Shown piece after piece: positions 7,021 to 14,727 of a stretch of 22,687 nucleotides of DNA. The stretch is from Candidatus Pelagibacter sp. Lineage in GTDB: Bacteria > Pseudomonadota > Alphaproteobacteria > Pelagibacterales > Pelagibacteraceae. The DNA is taken from the NCBI GenBank assembly GCA_028408025.1, contig JAOOKL010000005.1, forward strand, positions 1-22,687. Direction: 5' to 3'. The notes below the pieces were generated by a model, which was not told the origin of the DNA, ran no database searches, and saw only the letters and a program-made list of their open reading frames with translations. Position 1 is the stretch's first letter, and each line of letters opens with the position of its first letter. A program made the translations under genes and the position numbers.

Positions 7021-7594
7021 ATTATTTTATATAATAATACTTTCTGTACTCTTTGTTTTTCCAGTAAAAGCTAAAAATATTTTACAAATTGGCGTGTCAA
7101 ACGCAAAGGTAACGGTAAAAGTATTTTCTTCTTTAACATGTCCGCATTGTGCAAATTTTCATTTAAATATTTTTGAGAATTTAAAAAAAGATTTTATTGA
7201 CAAAAATTTGGTCAAATTTGAACATCATAGCTTTCCTTTAGATCTGGCAGCGCTTAATGCAGAATTGATTGTTAGATGCCACGGTGACTCGAAAAAAAGT
7301 TTTCAATTATTAGGTGAAATTTATGCAAAACAAAATAATTGGGCTGTGGGATCTGATATAAATGTTATTAACGAATCTTTAAAAAAAATAGGTTTAGAAA
7401 GTGATTTAAGTAAAAGTTCTATGAATAGCTGTCTTGAAAATGAAACACTTCAACAACAAATTTTAAATGAAAGAATTAACGCTCAAAAAAACTATCAAAT
7501 TTCTTCAACACCCACGATTTACATTAATAAAAAAAAATACGACGGTAAACATGATTATAAAAAACTTAAGAAAGCAATAGAAAAACTATTATAG
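7004..7594 (+). CDS. DsbA-like thiol:disulfide oxidoreductase, exported
   Basis: A 196-residue periplasmic thioredoxin-fold protein that would introduce or rearrange disulfide bonds. Residues 1-24 form a signal peptide (MKKINKLF, hydrophobic core, FPVKA cleavage). The active site is FSSLTCPHC at 41-49 with the CPHC pair at 46-49, like DsbA and BdbD; the cis-proline is Pro170 in SSTPTIYIN. The intervening helical insertion (LLGEIYAKQNNWA) fits the DsbA family and excludes plain thioredoxin. There are two extra cysteines (Cys92 and Cys143) that could pair with each other. It overlaps the upstream DUF721 gene by 17 bases and ends directly before the smc ATG, so it belongs to the same transcript; the link to chromosome proteins is only positional as far as I can tell. 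Confidence 0.87.
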   Translation: MKKINKLFYIIILSVLFVFPVKAKNILQIGVSNAKVTVKVFSSLTCPHCANFHLNIFENLKKDFIDKNLVKFEHHSFPLDLAALNAELIVRCHGDSKKSFQLLGEIYAKQNNWAVGSDINVINESLKKIGLESDLSKSSMNSCLENETLQQQILNERINAQKNYQISSTPTIYINKKKYDGKHDYKKLKKAIEKLL

Positions 7595-10039
7595 ATGAAA
7601 TTTAAAAAATTAGAGATAAGTGGATTTAAATCTTTTTCTGAAAAAACAACTTTTTTAATTCAAGATGGCTTAACTGGAATTGTTGGACCAAATGGGTGTG
7701 GAAAATCAAATATAGTTGAGTCTTTAAGATGGTGTATGGGAGAAAGCTCGGCAAAAAGTATGAGAGGTTCAGGAATGGAGGATGTAATATTTTCTGGGAC
7801 TTCAAATAGACCCTCTAAAAATATTTCAGAGGTTGCCTTATTGCTTGATAATAAAGATAAAGATGGTCCTTCACAGTATAAGAATTTTGATGAGATTGGA
7901 ATAAAAAGAAAGATAGAAAAAGATAAAGGTTCTAAGTATTACATTAATGATAAAGAGGTTAGGGCTAGAGATGTTCAAACTTTTTTTGCAGACCTATCCA
8001 CTGGCGCTCACTCACCTTCTTTAATCAGTCAAGGCCGAATAGGTCAGCTTGTTACTGCAAAACCTATTGAAAGAAGATCCATTCTTGAGGAAGCTGCAGG
8101 AATTTCAGGTATACACGCAAGGAGACAAGAGGCAGAAACAAGACTTAACGCAGCTGAAAATAATCTTAAAAGGGCGGATGAACTCAAAAGACAACAACAG
8201 AAACAGTTAGATAATTTAAAAAAACAAGCGGAAGAAGCTACTAGATATAAAGAGATATCAAAAGAGATTAAAAAGATAGAGTCTGGATTATACTACCTAA
8301 AGATTAAAGACATTGAAAAAGATAAAAAGAAAATTCAAGAAAAACTCAGTGAGTTAGATGATGAAGTAAGTGCGATTAATATAGACTTAAATCACAATAA
8401 CACTCTATTGGAGGAGGAAAATAAAAAATTATCTCCGCTAAGAGATAAAAAAATGGAAAGCGCTGCAAAACTACAAAAATTGAATTTAGATATGTCAAGT
8501 TTAGACGATGAAGAACTCAGAGTAAAATCTTTACAGATTAAACTTGAAAAATCTATAAAGACCATAGAGTCTGACTTAGAACGTGAAAGAAGTATCTCGC
8601 TAGATGCATCTCTCAACGAAAAGAGAATACTGAGAGAAAAAGAAGAGTTATTAAAAACCGAAAATGAATTAATCGAGGTAGAGTCCACTTCATCTAAAGA
8701 ATTGAGTAAATCAAAGTCGCATTTGGATAATCTTCAAGCTCAACTGGAAGAAATATTAAACAAAATTGAACACTTAATCGACAAAGAGCAAAAGCTAACA
8801 AAAGAAATTTTTTACGAATTAAAAGGACTTGTAAAAAAAATTACTATTTCCCAAGAGGAGTATGCTGAAAAATATGGTAAAAATAAATCTATTCAAAGCG
8901 ACTCCATTAAAAGAAAAGAAAGAATAAAGAATATTGATGTAGAGCTTGAAAATTGGAGAAATTTGAAAAGTAATTCTGAGAAAATGATCTCGGAACTTGA
9001 AGAGAGAAAATCAAAAATTAAAATTGAATTGGATGAAAATCAAAAAAATCCTGAACGTATCGCTTCGTCAAAAGGTCAGAATTTACAAAATTTAGAGAAT
9101 ACAAAAAAAAGAAATGAGGAAATAGCAACAGAATTGATTGAGGCTGAAAAAAAACATAATTTGATAAATCAAAATTTGAGAGAGATACAATTGAAACTAT
9201 CTGGTCTTAAAGAAAATAAAGCTAGAAATGAGGCTACTATAGAAGGAATAGATAACAGAAAAAAAGATTTATTGTACTCTGTTAAAAATGAATTAAGAAT
9301 TGAAAATGAAAAATCATTATTTTCTCAATCGGATTTAAGTAATTTGGCGGAGGAAAACCTACCTAGCATTGATAAACAATCAGAAAAAGTTGAAAAAATA
9401 AAAAAACAAAGAGAGTCACTTGGTTCAGTTAACCTGCGAGCTGATGAAGAAACTAAAAAATATGAAGAAGAAATAAAAAAGATGGAGGATGATAGAGCAG
9501 ATCTTTATTCTGCAATTATAAAACTCAAGACAAGTATAGACGAACTTAATCAAAAAGGTAGGGAGAGACTCTTAGAAGCATTTACAAAAGTAAATAGAAA
9601 ATTCAATGAAGTTTATACTAAATTGTTTAGTGGAGGCTCTGCAAAAATTGAATTGGTTGACTCCGATGACCCCCTTGAAGCAGGTTTAGAAATGTTTGTA
9701 TCTCCACCAGGTAAAAGACTTCAATCAATTACCCTTTTGTCTGGAGGAGAGCAAGCTCTGACTGCACTGTCACTAGTTTTTGCAGTGTTTCTTGTTAATC
9801 CATCTCCTATATGCGTTTTAGATGAAGTTGATGCGCCATTAGATGATGCAAATGTAACAAGATTTTGTGCGCTTCTTGATGAACTCACAAAAATCACTAA
9901 GACAAGATTTATTATTATTACCCACCACGCTCTAACAATGTCAAGAATGCATAGACTATATGGAGTTACAATGGCTGAAAAAGGAGTTAGTCAACTTGTT
10001 GCAGTTGACTTGCAAAAAGCAGAGGGACTTGTGGCTTAA
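7595..10039 (+). CDS. smc: SMC chromosome-organisation ATPase, short form without a recognisable hinge
   Basis: SMC organises and segregates the chromosome as part of condensin. Both half-heads are present: Walker A GPNGCGKSN at 31-39, the ISQGRIGQLV segment at 144-153, then a coiled-coil arm from about 175; at the other end LGSVNLRADEE at 609-619, signature LLSGGEQ at 714-720, Walker B ICVLDEVDAPLDD at 739-751, and the H-loop region IITHHALTMSRM at 775-786. The arms match alphaproteobacterial SMC closely. Total length is 814 residues against about 1150 usually. Where the globular hinge should be (about residues 400-440) there is only EIFYELKGLVKKITISQEEY and a short polar stretch. The frame is continuous, so this is not a simple frameshift. 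It starts directly after the dsbA-like stop and is followed 2 bases later by atpI. Confidence 0.92.
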   Translation: MKFKKLEISGFKSFSEKTTFLIQDGLTGIVGPNGCGKSNIVESLRWCMGESSAKSMRGSGMEDVIFSGTSNRPSKNISEVALLLDNKDKDGPSQYKNFDEIGIKRKIEKDKGSKYYINDKEVRARDVQTFFADLSTGAHSPSLISQGRIGQLVTAKPIERRSILEEAAGISGIHARRQEAETRLNAAENNLKRADELKRQQQKQLDNLKKQAEEATRYKEISKEIKKIESGLYYLKIKDIEKDKKKIQEKLSELDDEVSAINIDLNHNNTLLEEENKKLSPLRDKKMESAAKLQKLNLDMSSLDDEELRVKSLQIKLEKSIKTIESDLERERSISLDASLNEKRILREKEELLKTENELIEVESTSSKELSKSKSHLDNLQAQLEEILNKIEHLIDKEQKLTKEIFYELKGLVKKITISQEEYAEKYGKNKSIQSDSIKRKERIKNIDVELENWRNLKSNSEKMISELEERKSKIKIELDENQKNPERIASSKGQNLQNLENTKKRNEEIATELIEAEKKHNLINQNLREIQLKLSGLKENKARNEATIEGIDNRKKDLLYSVKNELRIENEKSLFSQSDLSNLAEENLPSIDKQSEKVEKIKKQRESLGSVNLRADEETKKYEEEIKKMEDDRADLYSAIIKLKTSIDELNQKGRERLLEAFTKVNRKFNEVYTKLFSGGSAKIELVDSDDPLEAGLEMFVSPPGKRLQSITLLSGGEQALTALSLVFAVFLVNPSPICVLDEVDAPLDDANVTRFCALLDELTKITKTRFIIITHHALTMSRMHRLYGVTMAEKGVSQLVAVDLQKAEGLVA

Positions 10040-10041
10040 GA

Positions 10042-10326
10042 ATGAATACGCCGAATGATTTTAAAACTCGCCTTAAAATTGCAAAATCCAAAATAGAAAA
10101 GAACGATACTTCAGATAATGAAAAAAGGGGCACATTTATGGGCAATGCTTTCAAATTATGGACTGAGTTAGTTGCTGCAGTAGCAGTTGGGACAATAATT
10201 GGGTTTATTTTAGATAGCTGGTTTGATACTAAACCATGGTTAATAATAATTTTCTTTTTTTTGGGGGCTGCGGCAGGCATGTTAAATGTAATACGGGCAG
10301 CTAACAAAATGCAGAAAGAAAACTAA
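10042..10326 (+). CDS. atpI: AtpI-family F0F1 ATP synthase accessory protein
   Basis: A 94-residue membrane protein. After a polar, charged N-terminus (about 38 residues) come two transmembrane segments, roughly ELVAAVAVGTIIGFILDSWF (residues 47-66) and LIIIFFFLGAAAGMLNVI (72-89), joined by a short loop containing DTKPW. This is the layout of the AtpI/AtpZ family, which is found at the head of ATP synthase operons and is thought to help c-ring assembly or cation supply. It starts 2 bases after the smc stop and is 9 bases ahead of atpB. Identity is from size, topology and position. Confidence 0.85.
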   Translation: MNTPNDFKTRLKIAKSKIEKNDTSDNEKRGTFMGNAFKLWTELVAAVAVGTIIGFILDSWFDTKPWLIIIFFFLGAAAGMLNVIRAANKMQKEN

Positions 10327-10335
10327 AAGGTTTTT

Positions 10336-11070
10336 ATGGCAAGCAATCCAATGGAACAATTTGCGGTCCACAAAATTGGTCCCGAGATAAAAATAGCAGG
10401 AGTTGATTTATCTTTCACAAATGCAAGTTTATTTATGGTTATTAGTGCCTCTATTATTATTTTGTTCTTATTTTTGGGTTCTAAAGAAAAAAAAATAATT
10501 CCCGATAAATTACAACTTATTGCTGAAATGTTTTATACGTTTGTTGCAAAAATGATAAGTGATACTGCCGGCTCAAAAGCTAAACCCTATTTTCCATTTA
10601 TTTTCAGCTTATTTATGTTCGTATTACTATGTAACATGGTCGGAATGCTTCCATATTCTTTTACTGTAACTAGCCATATTATTGTAACTCTAATCATGGC
10701 GCTATTCATTTTCGTTGCAGTAACAATAATTGGTTTCATCAAACATGGTTTTAAATACTTAACTATCTTTGTGCCAAGTGGCGTGCCAGCTGTACTTTTA
10801 CCTTTGATAACTGTCATAGAAATTATTTCATATTTAAGTAGGCCAGTCAGCTTATCGGTGCGTCTGTTTGCAAACATGATGGCTGGTCATACAATGTTAA
10901 AAGTTTTTGGAGGATTTGTTGTAAGTTTAGGAATATTAGGTGGGTGGTTACCACTTAGTTTTTCAGTAGCATTAACCGGCCTAGAAATTTTAGTAGCTTT
11001 TTTACAGGCTTATGTTTTTGCAATATTAACCTGCATTTACTTAAATGATGCATTAAATTTACACCATTAA
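10336..11070 (+). CDS. atpB: ATP synthase F0 subunit a
   Basis: Subunit a forms the two proton half-channels against the c-ring in the inner membrane. The 244-residue, very hydrophobic protein has the N-terminal pattern of the family (MEQFAVHKIGPEI; NASLFMVIS), the conserved PYSFTVTSHI segment, and the essential arginine in LSVRLFANMMAGH (Arg176). The C-terminal helix has LEILVAFLQAYVFAILTCIYLNDA, also diagnostic. It is preceded by AAAAGG at 10325-10330, a plausible ribosome site. It lies second in the F0 cluster atpI-atpB-atpE-b'-b; the F1 genes are not in this window, as is normal in alphaproteobacteria, where F0 and F1 operons are separate. Confidence 0.97.
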   Translation: MASNPMEQFAVHKIGPEIKIAGVDLSFTNASLFMVISASIIILFLFLGSKEKKIIPDKLQLIAEMFYTFVAKMISDTAGSKAKPYFPFIFSLFMFVLLCNMVGMLPYSFTVTSHIIVTLIMALFIFVAVTIIGFIKHGFKYLTIFVPSGVPAVLLPLITVIEIISYLSRPVSLSVRLFANMMAGHTMLKVFGGFVVSLGILGGWLPLSFSVALTGLEILVAFLQAYVFAILTCIYLNDALNLHH

Positions 11071-11075
11071 TTAAT

Positions 11076-11083
11076 AAAGGAGG
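11076..11083 (+). promoter_or_regulatory. Strong Shine-Dalgarno site of atpE
   Basis: AAAGGAGG ends 4 bases before the atpE ATG at 11088. It is the strongest ribosome-binding site I noticed in the window, where most genes have weak or no such site. This fits the need for many more c subunits than other F0 subunits from a shared transcript. Confidence 0.8.
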
Positions 11084-11087
11084 AAAA

Positions 11088-11315
11088 ATGGAGTTAGAAG
11101 CGGCAAAAATGATTGGAGCAGGTCTTGCTGCAATCGCATTAGCTGGAGCTGGAGTAGGAATCGGAATTATTTTCGGTAACTACCTATCTGGAGCAATGAG
11201 AAATCCATCTGCAGCTCAAAAACAATTCCCTAACTTATTATTGGGATTTGCTTTAGCTGAAGCAACTGGATTGTTCGGTCTCGTAGTAGCTTTAATTATT
11301 TTATTTGCATTTTAG
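11088..11315 (+). CDS. atpE: ATP synthase F0 subunit c
   Basis: The 75-residue proteolipid is a hairpin of two transmembrane helices that forms the rotating c-ring. The first helix contains the glycine-rich GAGVGIGIIFG (20-30), the polar loop is RNPSAAQ (38-44), and the second helix carries the proton-binding Glu58 in ALAEATGLFG. Length and motifs match alphaproteobacterial subunit c. A strong Shine-Dalgarno sequence precedes the ATG. The frame ends 10 bases before the preferred start of the b' gene. Confidence 0.97.
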   Translation: MELEAAKMIGAGLAAIALAGAGVGIGIIFGNYLSGAMRNPSAAQKQFPNLLLGFALAEATGLFGLVVALIILFAF

Positions 11316-11325
11316 TAAATTAAAT

Positions 11326-11901
11326 ATGAGAGGTTTTTTAATTTTTTTTATAGCATCATTAGCTGTAAATATAGATTTGTACGCAGCTGAGGCTGGGATG
11401 CCTCAGCTGGATCCAACGTATTGGGCGTCACAAGCCTTTTGGTTAATCCTTGTATTTACGATTCTCTACATTGCTATTTCAAGATTTTACCTACCGAAAA
11501 TTAAAGATAATCTCGACAACCGTGAAAACAAAATTAAAGAAGATTTGGATAATGCAAATAAATTTAAAGAACAATCAGATGCAAAGTTTAAAGAATATGA
11601 ATTGATTATGGAAAATGCCAGAAAAGAGGTATCTAAAATTCATTTGGAGTCGAAAAATATTTTAAATAAAGAAATTCAATCTAAAAAAGAAACAATAGAA
11701 AAAGAAATTAATAAAGAAATCTTAAAAGCGCAAAATGAAATTTTGGAACTAAAAAAAAGTTCAATATCCTCAATTCAAAATATTTCCGAAAATATCGCTT
11801 CAGATATTATTGAAAATATTTCAGGTGACAAATTAAATGAAAGTAGTATCAAAGCCGCTATAGAGGACGTATCAAAAAAAAACATTGGTAAATATCTATG
11901 A
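11326..11901 (+). CDS. atpG: ATP synthase F0 subunit b'
   Basis: The b' subunit forms, with b, the heterodimeric peripheral stalk of alphaproteobacterial and cyanobacterial-type ATP synthases. Taking the ATG at 11326, the protein has 191 residues: a hydrophobic leader (residues 1-20, ending DLYAAEA), then the conserved LDPTYWASQAFWLILVFTIL transmembrane segment and FYLPKI, then a long charged coiled coil rich in Lys, Glu and Asn. An ATG at 11305 would add 7 residues (MHFSKLN) and overlap atpE by 11 bases; I prefer 11326 because it lies after the atpE stop. The leader may be a cleaved signal, which would leave the single anchor helix typical of b-type subunits. It overlaps the b gene by 4 bases (ATGA). 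The naming of b' genes varies (atpG, atpX, atpF2). Confidence 0.88.
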   Translation: MRGFLIFFIASLAVNIDLYAAEAGMPQLDPTYWASQAFWLILVFTILYIAISRFYLPKIKDNLDNRENKIKEDLDNANKFKEQSDAKFKEYELIMENARKEVSKIHLESKNILNKEIQSKKETIEKEINKEILKAQNEILELKKSSISSIQNISENIASDIIENISGDKLNESSIKAAIEDVSKKNIGKYL

Positions 11902-12395
11902 CGCTTGACGCAACTTTTTGGGTAACTATCTCTTTCTTTATTTTTCTAGGAATATTGTTTTATTTTAAAATACCTCAAAAAGTTAAAGAATATCTTGACC
12001 AAAATATATTGAATATTAAAAATCAAATCATTGAGGCTGAAAAGCTTAAAGAGGATGCTAAAAATATTTTGACTGAGCATGAAAAAAAAATTAGTAATTC
12101 AAAAAACAAGGTAAAAGAAATGATAAACAAGGCTAATGAGGAAGCAGAAAAAAATGTTATTAAGACTAATGAGGAATTTCACAATTTTATGGAAATTAGA
12201 AAAAAGAACGCAGAAGAAAGAATTAGACAACTTAAAAATCAAGCCGAAAAAGATATAAAAAATGCCTCAGTTAAAATAGCTATAGAGTCAGTTGAAAAAT
12301 TGATAAAAAACTCTCTAGATAAAAGCAAATTAGATAAAATATACAATTCTAGTATTGAAGAAACAAAATTAGCACTTAAGAAAAAATCCAGTTAG
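11898..12395 (+). CDS. atpF: ATP synthase F0 subunit b
   Basis: A 165-residue stalk subunit with one N-terminal transmembrane helix (TFWVTISFFIFLGILFYFKI, about 6-25) followed by a continuous charged coiled coil (VKEYLDQNILNIKNQIIEAEKLKEDAK...) to the C-terminus. This is the usual size and topology of subunit b; it pairs with b' to hold F1 against rotation. The ATG overlaps the stop of the b' gene by 4 bases, indicating coupled translation and roughly equal amounts. It is the last gene of the F0 cluster; 17 bases separate it from crtI. Confidence 0.93.
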   Translation: MTLDATFWVTISFFIFLGILFYFKIPQKVKEYLDQNILNIKNQIIEAEKLKEDAKNILTEHEKKISNSKNKVKEMINKANEEAEKNVIKTNEEFHNFMEIRKKNAEERIRQLKNQAEKDIKNASVKIAIESVEKLIKNSLDKSKLDKIYNSSIEETKLALKKKSS

Positions 12396-12409
12396 TATAG
12401 GCCATATAC
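12395..12409. repeat. Short imperfect dyad in the gap before crtI
   Basis: GTATA (12395-12399) and TATAC (12405-12409) are inverted copies around GGCCA, filling most of the 17-base gap between atpF and the crtI ATG at 12413. No Shine-Dalgarno sequence is visible in the gap. It may be an operator for the carotenoid operon or chance in AT-rich DNA. Confidence 0.25.
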
Positions 12410-12412
12410 AAA

Positions 12413-13882
12413 ATGGCAAAAAAAATTATAGTTATAGGCTCGGGATTTGGTGGTTTAGCAGCTTCATTAAGATTAAAAGCTAAAGGTCATGATGTGACAT
12501 TAGTCGAAAAACATCCTGATCTAGGTGGTCGTGCAAGAGTTTTTAAAAAAGATCAGTTTATTTACGACGGTGGTCCAACTGTAATAACTGCCCCATACCT
12601 ATTTGAAGAACTATTTTCACTATTTAACAAAAATATTTCTGATTACGTCGATATAGTGCCTTTAGATTTGTGGTACAGATTTGTATTCAGTAACGGGGAT
12701 ACATTCGACTACAATGGTGATGATAAATCTATGGAGGAACAAGTTAAAAAATTTAACCCTACTGATTATGACGGATATAAAAATTTAGTAAATTTTACTG
12801 AAAAAATCTTTGATAAAGGCTTCATGGATTTATCTGATAAACCCTTTAATAATTTTGTCTTTATGATGAAACAAATTCCATCTTTACTTAAATTAAAAAG
12901 CTATAAGTCAGTCTATAGTTTAGTTTCAAACTATATATCTGATGAAAAATTAAGAAGGGTATTTAGTATGCACCCCCTTTTAGTGGGTGGAAATCCTTTC
13001 AGTACAACTTCGATATATACATTGATTTTATTTTTAGAGAAAAAATGGGGAATTCACTACTCAATGGGAGGAACAGGAAGTGTTGTTAAAGCTTTAGAAA
13101 AACTAATGATTGAGGAAAATATCAAAATTATCAAAAATGCTGAAGTTACAGAAATACTTACAGAAAATAAAAAAGTTAAAGGTGTTAAAATTAATAATTC
13201 AAAAATAATCAATAGCGATTATGTCATTTGTAACTCCGATCCCCCAAATGTTTACAACAACCTGATAAAATCGAAGAAAGATTATAATTTTTTATTTAAA
13301 CAAAAAATGAAAAGAATGGATTATTCAATGGGATTATTTGTTTATTATTTTGGCTCTAAAAAAAAATATATTGATGTTGCTCATCATACAATTTATTTTG
13401 GAGAGGCTTATGAAAAACATCTTGATAAAATATTTGAAAAGAAAATACTCTCTAGTGATATAAGCTATTATTTACATCGACCATCTGCAACAGACCCTAA
13501 TATGGCTCCAAAAGGACAAGATGCTTTTTATGTATTAGTTCCAGTCCCAAATAATTTATCTAAAGTTAATTGGATCAAGGAAGGTGATAAATTTAAAGAT
13601 TTAGTTTTAGATAAAATGGATAAAACTGTTTTACCTGGTATTAAAGAAAACGTGGTAAGTGATTTTTATTTAACGCCTGATTACTTCGAAATAGATTTAG
13701 CAACTCTTTATGGATCCGGATTTTCAATTCAACCAAAATTTTCTCAGTCAGCTTATTTTAGATTTCATAATCAGTCTGAAATATATAAAAACTTATACTT
13801 TGTTGGTGCAGGCACACATCCAGGTGCTGGAATGCCAGGGGTTCTTTCATCAGCAAAAGTTTTAGACAAATTATTTGTATGA
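12413..13882 (+). CDS. crtI: Phytoene desaturase
   Basis: CrtI desaturates phytoene stepwise to lycopene with FAD. The 489-residue protein has the N-terminal FAD motif VIGSGFGGLAASLRLKAKGH (7-26) followed by EKHPDLGGRARVF and DGGPTVITAPYLF, all characteristic of the bacterial CrtI family, and the C-terminal signature YFVGAGTHPGAGMPGVLSSAK (about 462-482). Length is normal. It opens the set crtI-crtB-crtY-blh and overlaps crtB by 4 bases (ATGA). The gap to atpF is only 17 bases, so expression may come from read-through of the F0 cluster or from a promoter inside atpF. Diapophytoene and carotenoid-ketolase relatives exist, but crtB and crtY next to it fix the role. Confidence 0.95.
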   Translation: MAKKIIVIGSGFGGLAASLRLKAKGHDVTLVEKHPDLGGRARVFKKDQFIYDGGPTVITAPYLFEELFSLFNKNISDYVDIVPLDLWYRFVFSNGDTFDYNGDDKSMEEQVKKFNPTDYDGYKNLVNFTEKIFDKGFMDLSDKPFNNFVFMMKQIPSLLKLKSYKSVYSLVSNYISDEKLRRVFSMHPLLVGGNPFSTTSIYTLILFLEKKWGIHYSMGGTGSVVKALEKLMIEENIKIIKNAEVTEILTENKKVKGVKINNSKIINSDYVICNSDPPNVYNNLIKSKKDYNFLFKQKMKRMDYSMGLFVYYFGSKKKYIDVAHHTIYFGEAYEKHLDKIFEKKILSSDISYYLHRPSATDPNMAPKGQDAFYVLVPVPNNLSKVNWIKEGDKFKDLVLDKMDKTVLPGIKENVVSDFYLTPDYFEIDLATLYGSGFSIQPKFSQSAYFRFHNQSEIYKNLYFVGAGTHPGAGMPGVLSSAKVLDKLFV

Positions 13883-14727
13883 AAAATAATTTATTAAAGA
13901 AACATGCTAAATCTTTTTATTGGGCAAGTTTTTTTTTGTCGAATAACACTTTAGAGAAATGCTCATCTTTATATAATTTTTGTAGAACCTTAGATGATAT
14001 AGTTGATGATAATAATGATCTTAATGAGAAGAAAGATATTTTCTCAAAATTTAAAAATGATTTTAAGAATAAAAATTTTAACAATCAAATTATAAAAGAT
14101 ATGTGGTCAGTCATTAATAGTGAAAGTATTTCTAAACAAATAGTGATAGATTTATTTGATGGAGTTGAAACAGACTTAAGGGAAAAAGTAGTAATTGATT
14201 CAAAAAAAGATTTGCTTGTTTATTCTTATAGAGTTGCCGGAACAGTTGGATTAATGATGTCAAAAATACTAAAAGTAAAAAATAAAGAGGCTCTTAAAGG
14301 TGCAATTGATCTCGGTATAGCTATGCAGCTTACTAATATTGCTCGAGATGTTTGTGAGGATAAACAACGTAATAGGCAGTATATAAAACATGACTTTTCC
14401 TCAATACGATCTATTATAGAAGACTCCCAAGCATTTTACGAAAAATCATTTAAATCCATAAGCAATATACCATTGAAATCTAGATTTTCAGTTATTGTTG
14501 CGAGACGTGTTTACAAAAAAATAGGTGACTACATTCTTAAACAAAAAAATATAGATAATTATAATAAAGCTGGCAAAATCTATATCCCAGTATTAGAAAA
14601 AGTAATTCAGACTTTTTTATCTATTATTGACTTTATAAAGTTATTATTCATTAAGAATTTAGATTACAACAATCAAGTGAACCATAATATTTTAGAACAA
14701 GAGATAAATTTGAATGAAAGAATTTGA
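13879..14727 (+). CDS. crtB: Phytoene synthase
   Basis: CrtB condenses two geranylgeranyl diphosphates to phytoene. The 282-residue protein has the two aspartate-rich metal-binding motifs of squalene/phytoene synthases: CRTLDDIVDD (35-44) and NIARDVCED (153-161), with YSYRVAGTVGLMM (116-127) between them and RNRQYIKHDF after the second. The N-terminal KKHAKSFYWASFFL (7-20) is also a family feature. Squalene synthase-like HpnC/HpnD are relatives, but the neighbours crtI and crtY support phytoene synthase. The GGPP it needs must come from a synthase (crtE) outside this window. It overlaps crtI by 4 bases and crtY by 14 bases. Confidence 0.94.
   Translation: MKNNLLKKHAKSFYWASFFLSNNTLEKCSSLYNFCRTLDDIVDDNNDLNEKKDIFSKFKNDFKNKNFNNQIIKDMWSVINSESISKQIVIDLFDGVETDLREKVVIDSKKDLLVYSYRVAGTVGLMMSKILKVKNKEALKGAIDLGIAMQLTNIARDVCEDKQRNRQYIKHDFSSIRSIIEDSQAFYEKSFKSISNIPLKSRFSVIVARRVYKKIGDYILKQKNIDNYNKAGKIYIPVLEKVIQTFLSIIDFIKLLFIKNLDYNNQVNHNILEQEINLNERI

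Noticed and set aside
7595..10039. smc as a pseudogene or a frameshifted pair
   Set aside because: The frame is continuous from head to head, all ATPase motifs are intact, and there is no leftover hinge sequence in other frames that I can see.
9987..10307. Minus-strand frame covering the end of smc and atpI
   Set aside because: Antisense to atpI, with no recognisable motif and no start signal.
10587..10877. Minus-strand frame inside atpB
   Set aside because: Antisense to the most conserved part of subunit a, including the essential arginine.
11305..11325. Upstream start for the b' subunit
   Set aside because: It overlaps atpE and adds a polar heptapeptide; the ATG at 11326 gives the usual leader.
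12369..12398. Promoter for crtI inside atpF (TTAGCA-N18-TAGTAT)
   Set aside because: Both hexamers match only 4 of 6 and such matches are frequent in this composition.
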